In this document: positions 62,270-64,000 of the stretch, piece after piece | Numbering within the stretch: the first letter of the stretch is position 1 | Layout: the number at the start of each line of letters is the position of its first letter | Source: a candidate division CSSED10-310 bacterium | GTDB taxonomy: Bacteria > CSSED10-310 | NCBI GenBank assembly: GCA_016931515.1 | Contig: JAFGEQ010000006.1 | Location: 62,001-126,000 of the forward strand | Direction of reading: 5' to 3' | Length of the DNA: 64,000 bases | Translations under genes and position numbers: made by a program | The notes under the pieces: generated by a model | What the model was told of the DNA's origin: nothing | The model's database searches: none | The model's input: only the letters and a program-made list of their open reading frames with translations

Positions 62270-63868
62270 TTGCGGGTGGCACTGGTGTATCCGGCTCCTT
62301 ATGCCATTGGAATGTCCAACCTGGCCATTCATCTTGTTTATGCTGCATTCAACGCTATTCCAGGTGTTGCCTGTCATCGTTTTTTTGCAGATTCCTCTGT
62401 GCTGGATCAGCGAATCGCAGATACTCCGCTCAAACCACGCAGCATCGAAACGGGTGATTCATTATCAAGCTATCATGTGATTGCATTTTCTCTGAATTAT
62501 GAGAACGATCTGCTGAATATTCCTCGGATCCTGAACGGAGCCGGCATTCCGGTGCGCGTTTCGAAACGTGGATCTTCTGAACCGATAGTAATTGCCGGAG
62601 GTGTCATTGCGACAATCAATCCAGAGGTTTTAGCTCCATTTATTGACGCCTTTATTCTGGGGGAATCTGAAGAGATTATTCCCCCTTTGACCTCTGCCCT
62701 TGCAGATGTCTGGGTCACCACTCGTAACAGGGCGGAAACCCATGCAGTTATCGCTCAAATACCTGGGGTATACATTCCGGCATGGTACGAACCCATCTAT
62801 GATCGCAGTGGCCGATACACGGATATAAGGTCTAACGAATCGTTTCCCCTGTCCCCGTTAAAAAGACGCTTCATCCCTGATTTGAACAAGGTTCCAGGTA
62901 GTATGATCATTAGTACTCCCCACACCGAATTTCAGCGGATGCACTTGGTCGAAATCAGCCGGGGTTGCCCCCGCACATGCAGATTCTGTCTGATTCCGCG
63001 ATGTTATGGTCCCTTCCGTTATCGTTCGGTGGACACAATTTTGAGTGAAGCGAAACACGCACCGAAAAACTGGCGAATCGGTTTATTGGGTGCCGGTGGA
63101 GCGGATCATCCGGGGTTAAAGGATATTTGTCGGCGGCTGGCTGAAGAGCACTATCGTTTCACATTTTCATCACTACACACAACCGGAATCACGGACGAGT
63201 TATCCTTTCGGATAAGAGAAGCCGGCCCTAAAACACTGACGTTAGCCCCGGAAGTGGGGTCTGATCACCGCCGGCGCCGAATGGGCAAGTTCTTCTCAAA
63301 TGAGGATATCATCGATGCTGTTCATCGGCTGGCGAGGGATCCAATTCGGACTATCAAACTCTATTTTATGATTGGTTTACCCGGAGAGACGTCCCGTGAT
63401 CTTGATGCGATTGTGGAATTATGCAGGACGGTTCAGGGGGAGATTCGATCTGCAAACCGTAACAGCCGGACGATTCCGCGTCTGGCTGCAGGTATTTCCT
63501 GTTTTGTTCCGAAAGCGATGTCCAGTTTTGAGAGAGCGTCCATGGTTGATGAGAAGGATTTGAAAAAGCGACTCGAGCATATCACCAATCAGATGCGATC
63601 CATTCGCGAAATGCGGTTTACTCATGACACTCCTCGCTGGGCATCGGTTCAGGGATTACTCGCCCGTGGGGACAGGAGACTGGCCGACTGGCTGGAAGCA
63701 TCGTCGATCCCGGGTGCGGACTGGTATAATTTGTTCAAAAGTATCCCAAAATCTGTTACTTCAGGTATTTACAAACCTGTCAAACTAAGAGAGGTATTGC
63801 CTTGGGATCATTTAAAAGTGCCATTGTTTTGCGAAGAGGGACCGGGATTGGAAACACGTCATGCATGA
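62270..63868 (+). CDS. B12-binding-type radical SAM protein
   Basis: The 532-residue protein opens with a Rossmann, B12-binding-like part (VALVYPAPYAIGMSNLAIHL, VIAFSLNYENDLLNIPRIL) and has the radical SAM cluster motif CPRTCRFC in EISRGCPRTCRFCLIPRCY, then FMIGLPGETSRDLDAIV. It resembles the TIGR03960-type family, whose substrate is unknown. The start is uncertain: TTG at 62270 and GTG at 62276 lack good ribosome sites, and the frame is open upstream to 62186, where a similar N-terminal extension could begin at CTG 62201. It follows ftsZ by 84 bases. Confidence 0.85.
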   Translation: MRVALVYPAPYAIGMSNLAIHLVYAAFNAIPGVACHRFFADSSVLDQRIADTPLKPRSIETGDSLSSYHVIAFSLNYENDLLNIPRILNGAGIPVRVSKRGSSEPIVIAGGVIATINPEVLAPFIDAFILGESEEIIPPLTSALADVWVTTRNRAETHAVIAQIPGVYIPAWYEPIYDRSGRYTDIRSNESFPLSPLKRRFIPDLNKVPGSMIISTPHTEFQRMHLVEISRGCPRTCRFCLIPRCYGPFRYRSVDTILSEAKHAPKNWRIGLLGAGGADHPGLKDICRRLAEEHYRFTFSSLHTTGITDELSFRIREAGPKTLTLAPEVGSDHRRRRMGKFFSNEDIIDAVHRLARDPIRTIKLYFMIGLPGETSRDLDAIVELCRTVQGEIRSANRNSRTIPRLAAGISCFVPKAMSSFERASMVDEKDLKKRLEHITNQMRSIREMRFTHDTPRWASVQGLLARGDRRLADWLEASSIPGADWYNLFKSIPKSVTSGIYKPVKLREVLPWDHLKVPLFCEEGPGLETRHA

Positions 63869-64000
63869 AACGAAAATAGCGCGCGTAAGGGAGCATCTTC
63901 TTCAATTGGAGTCGGTATTGATTGCCGCATCCGGAGGTGTGGATTCATGCCTGCTTCTGGCGATAGCAGCCGAGACTCCGATGGTCAATGTTCATATGGC
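63861..64000 (+). CDS. larE: LarE-like PP-loop sulfur transferase (partial, C-terminus outside window)
   Basis: LarE is an ATP-dependent sacrificial sulfur donor for the nickel-pincer cofactor. About 46 codons are visible, with the PP-loop IAASGGVDSCLLLAIAAE after a helix (HLLQLESVL). The ATG at 63861 overlaps the radical SAM stop. Other PP-loop ATPases share SGGVDS, so the precise function needs the missing part. Confidence 0.7.
   Translation, partial: MHETKIARVREHLLQLESVLIAASGGVDSCLLLAIAAETPMVNVHM

Noticed and set aside
1-64000. CRISPR arrays, insertion sequences, prophage or RiPP clusters
   Set aside because: No regularly spaced repeats, transposase motifs, phage genes or precursor-plus-modifier sets were seen; tldD/pmbA alone is not enough for a RiPP call.

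Overview
This is a 64 kb stretch of a bacterial chromosome with about 48 protein genes and one tRNA gene, packed tightly on both strands. No gap without a gene exceeds about 270 bases. I see no phage genes, transposases, CRISPR arrays or rRNA. The cell is probably a diderm: MurE carries the DNPR motif of meso-diaminopimelate enzymes, there is a Wzm/Wzt-type polysaccharide exporter, there are lipoproteins, and FtsZ ends in the usual NTPAFLRR-like tail. The many large TPR and GT-C-like membrane proteins, the fused housekeeping enzymes and the unrecognised secreted proteins suggest an uncultivated lineage. I cannot name the phylum from the sequence alone.

Layout. 1-8340: rpiB (cut by the window edge) and ribF, a secreted unknown, a DegT aminotransferase, queH, then a four-gene minus-strand run (unknown, tldD, pmbA/tldE, HisC-like aminotransferase). 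8405-26980: a DUF2142-like membrane protein, a membrane pyrophosphatase with an N-terminal lipoprotein signal and PKD domain, a glycosyltransferase, a long RelA/SpoT homologue whose synthetase site looks dead, an inositol-monophosphatase-like enzyme, two giant paralogous membrane proteins, rqcH and ugd. 27139-31371: a zinc-ribbon pseudokinase/TPR/transmembrane protein meeting an FHA protein tail to tail, and a small lipoprotein. 31432-40178: a minus-strand polysaccharide export operon (wzm, wzt, coiled-coil methyltransferase, two glycosyltransferases, large membrane protein). 40401-51554: a secreted propeller-like protein, an IspH fused to a UbiA-like membrane domain, bactofilin, tRNA-Gly(CCC), a large TPR protein, LipM-like transferase, aminotransferase, sodium-symporter-family transporter, family 2 glycosyltransferase and PilZ protein. 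51677-62185: a compact dcw cluster (mraZ, rsmH, ftsL, ftsI, murE, ftsW, murB, ftsQ, ftsA, ftsZ) with a near-consensus promoter and four 10-bp-phased MraZ boxes. 62270-64000: a radical SAM protein and the start of a LarE-like gene.

Common threads. Much of the window serves the cell envelope: sugar nucleotide supply (ugd, DegT), polysaccharide assembly and export (31-40 kb), GT-C-like enzymes with large extracytoplasmic domains, isoprenoid supply (ispH) and division/peptidoglycan synthesis. A second thread is signalling with altered active sites: a hydrolase-only-looking RSH, a kinase fold lacking its catalytic Asp next to an FHA protein, and an FtsA lacking its first phosphate-loop Asp. The most novel-looking items are the PKD-pyrophosphatase fusion, the IspH/UbiA-like fusion, the pseudokinase/FHA pair and a shared C-terminal beta domain on the large membrane proteins.
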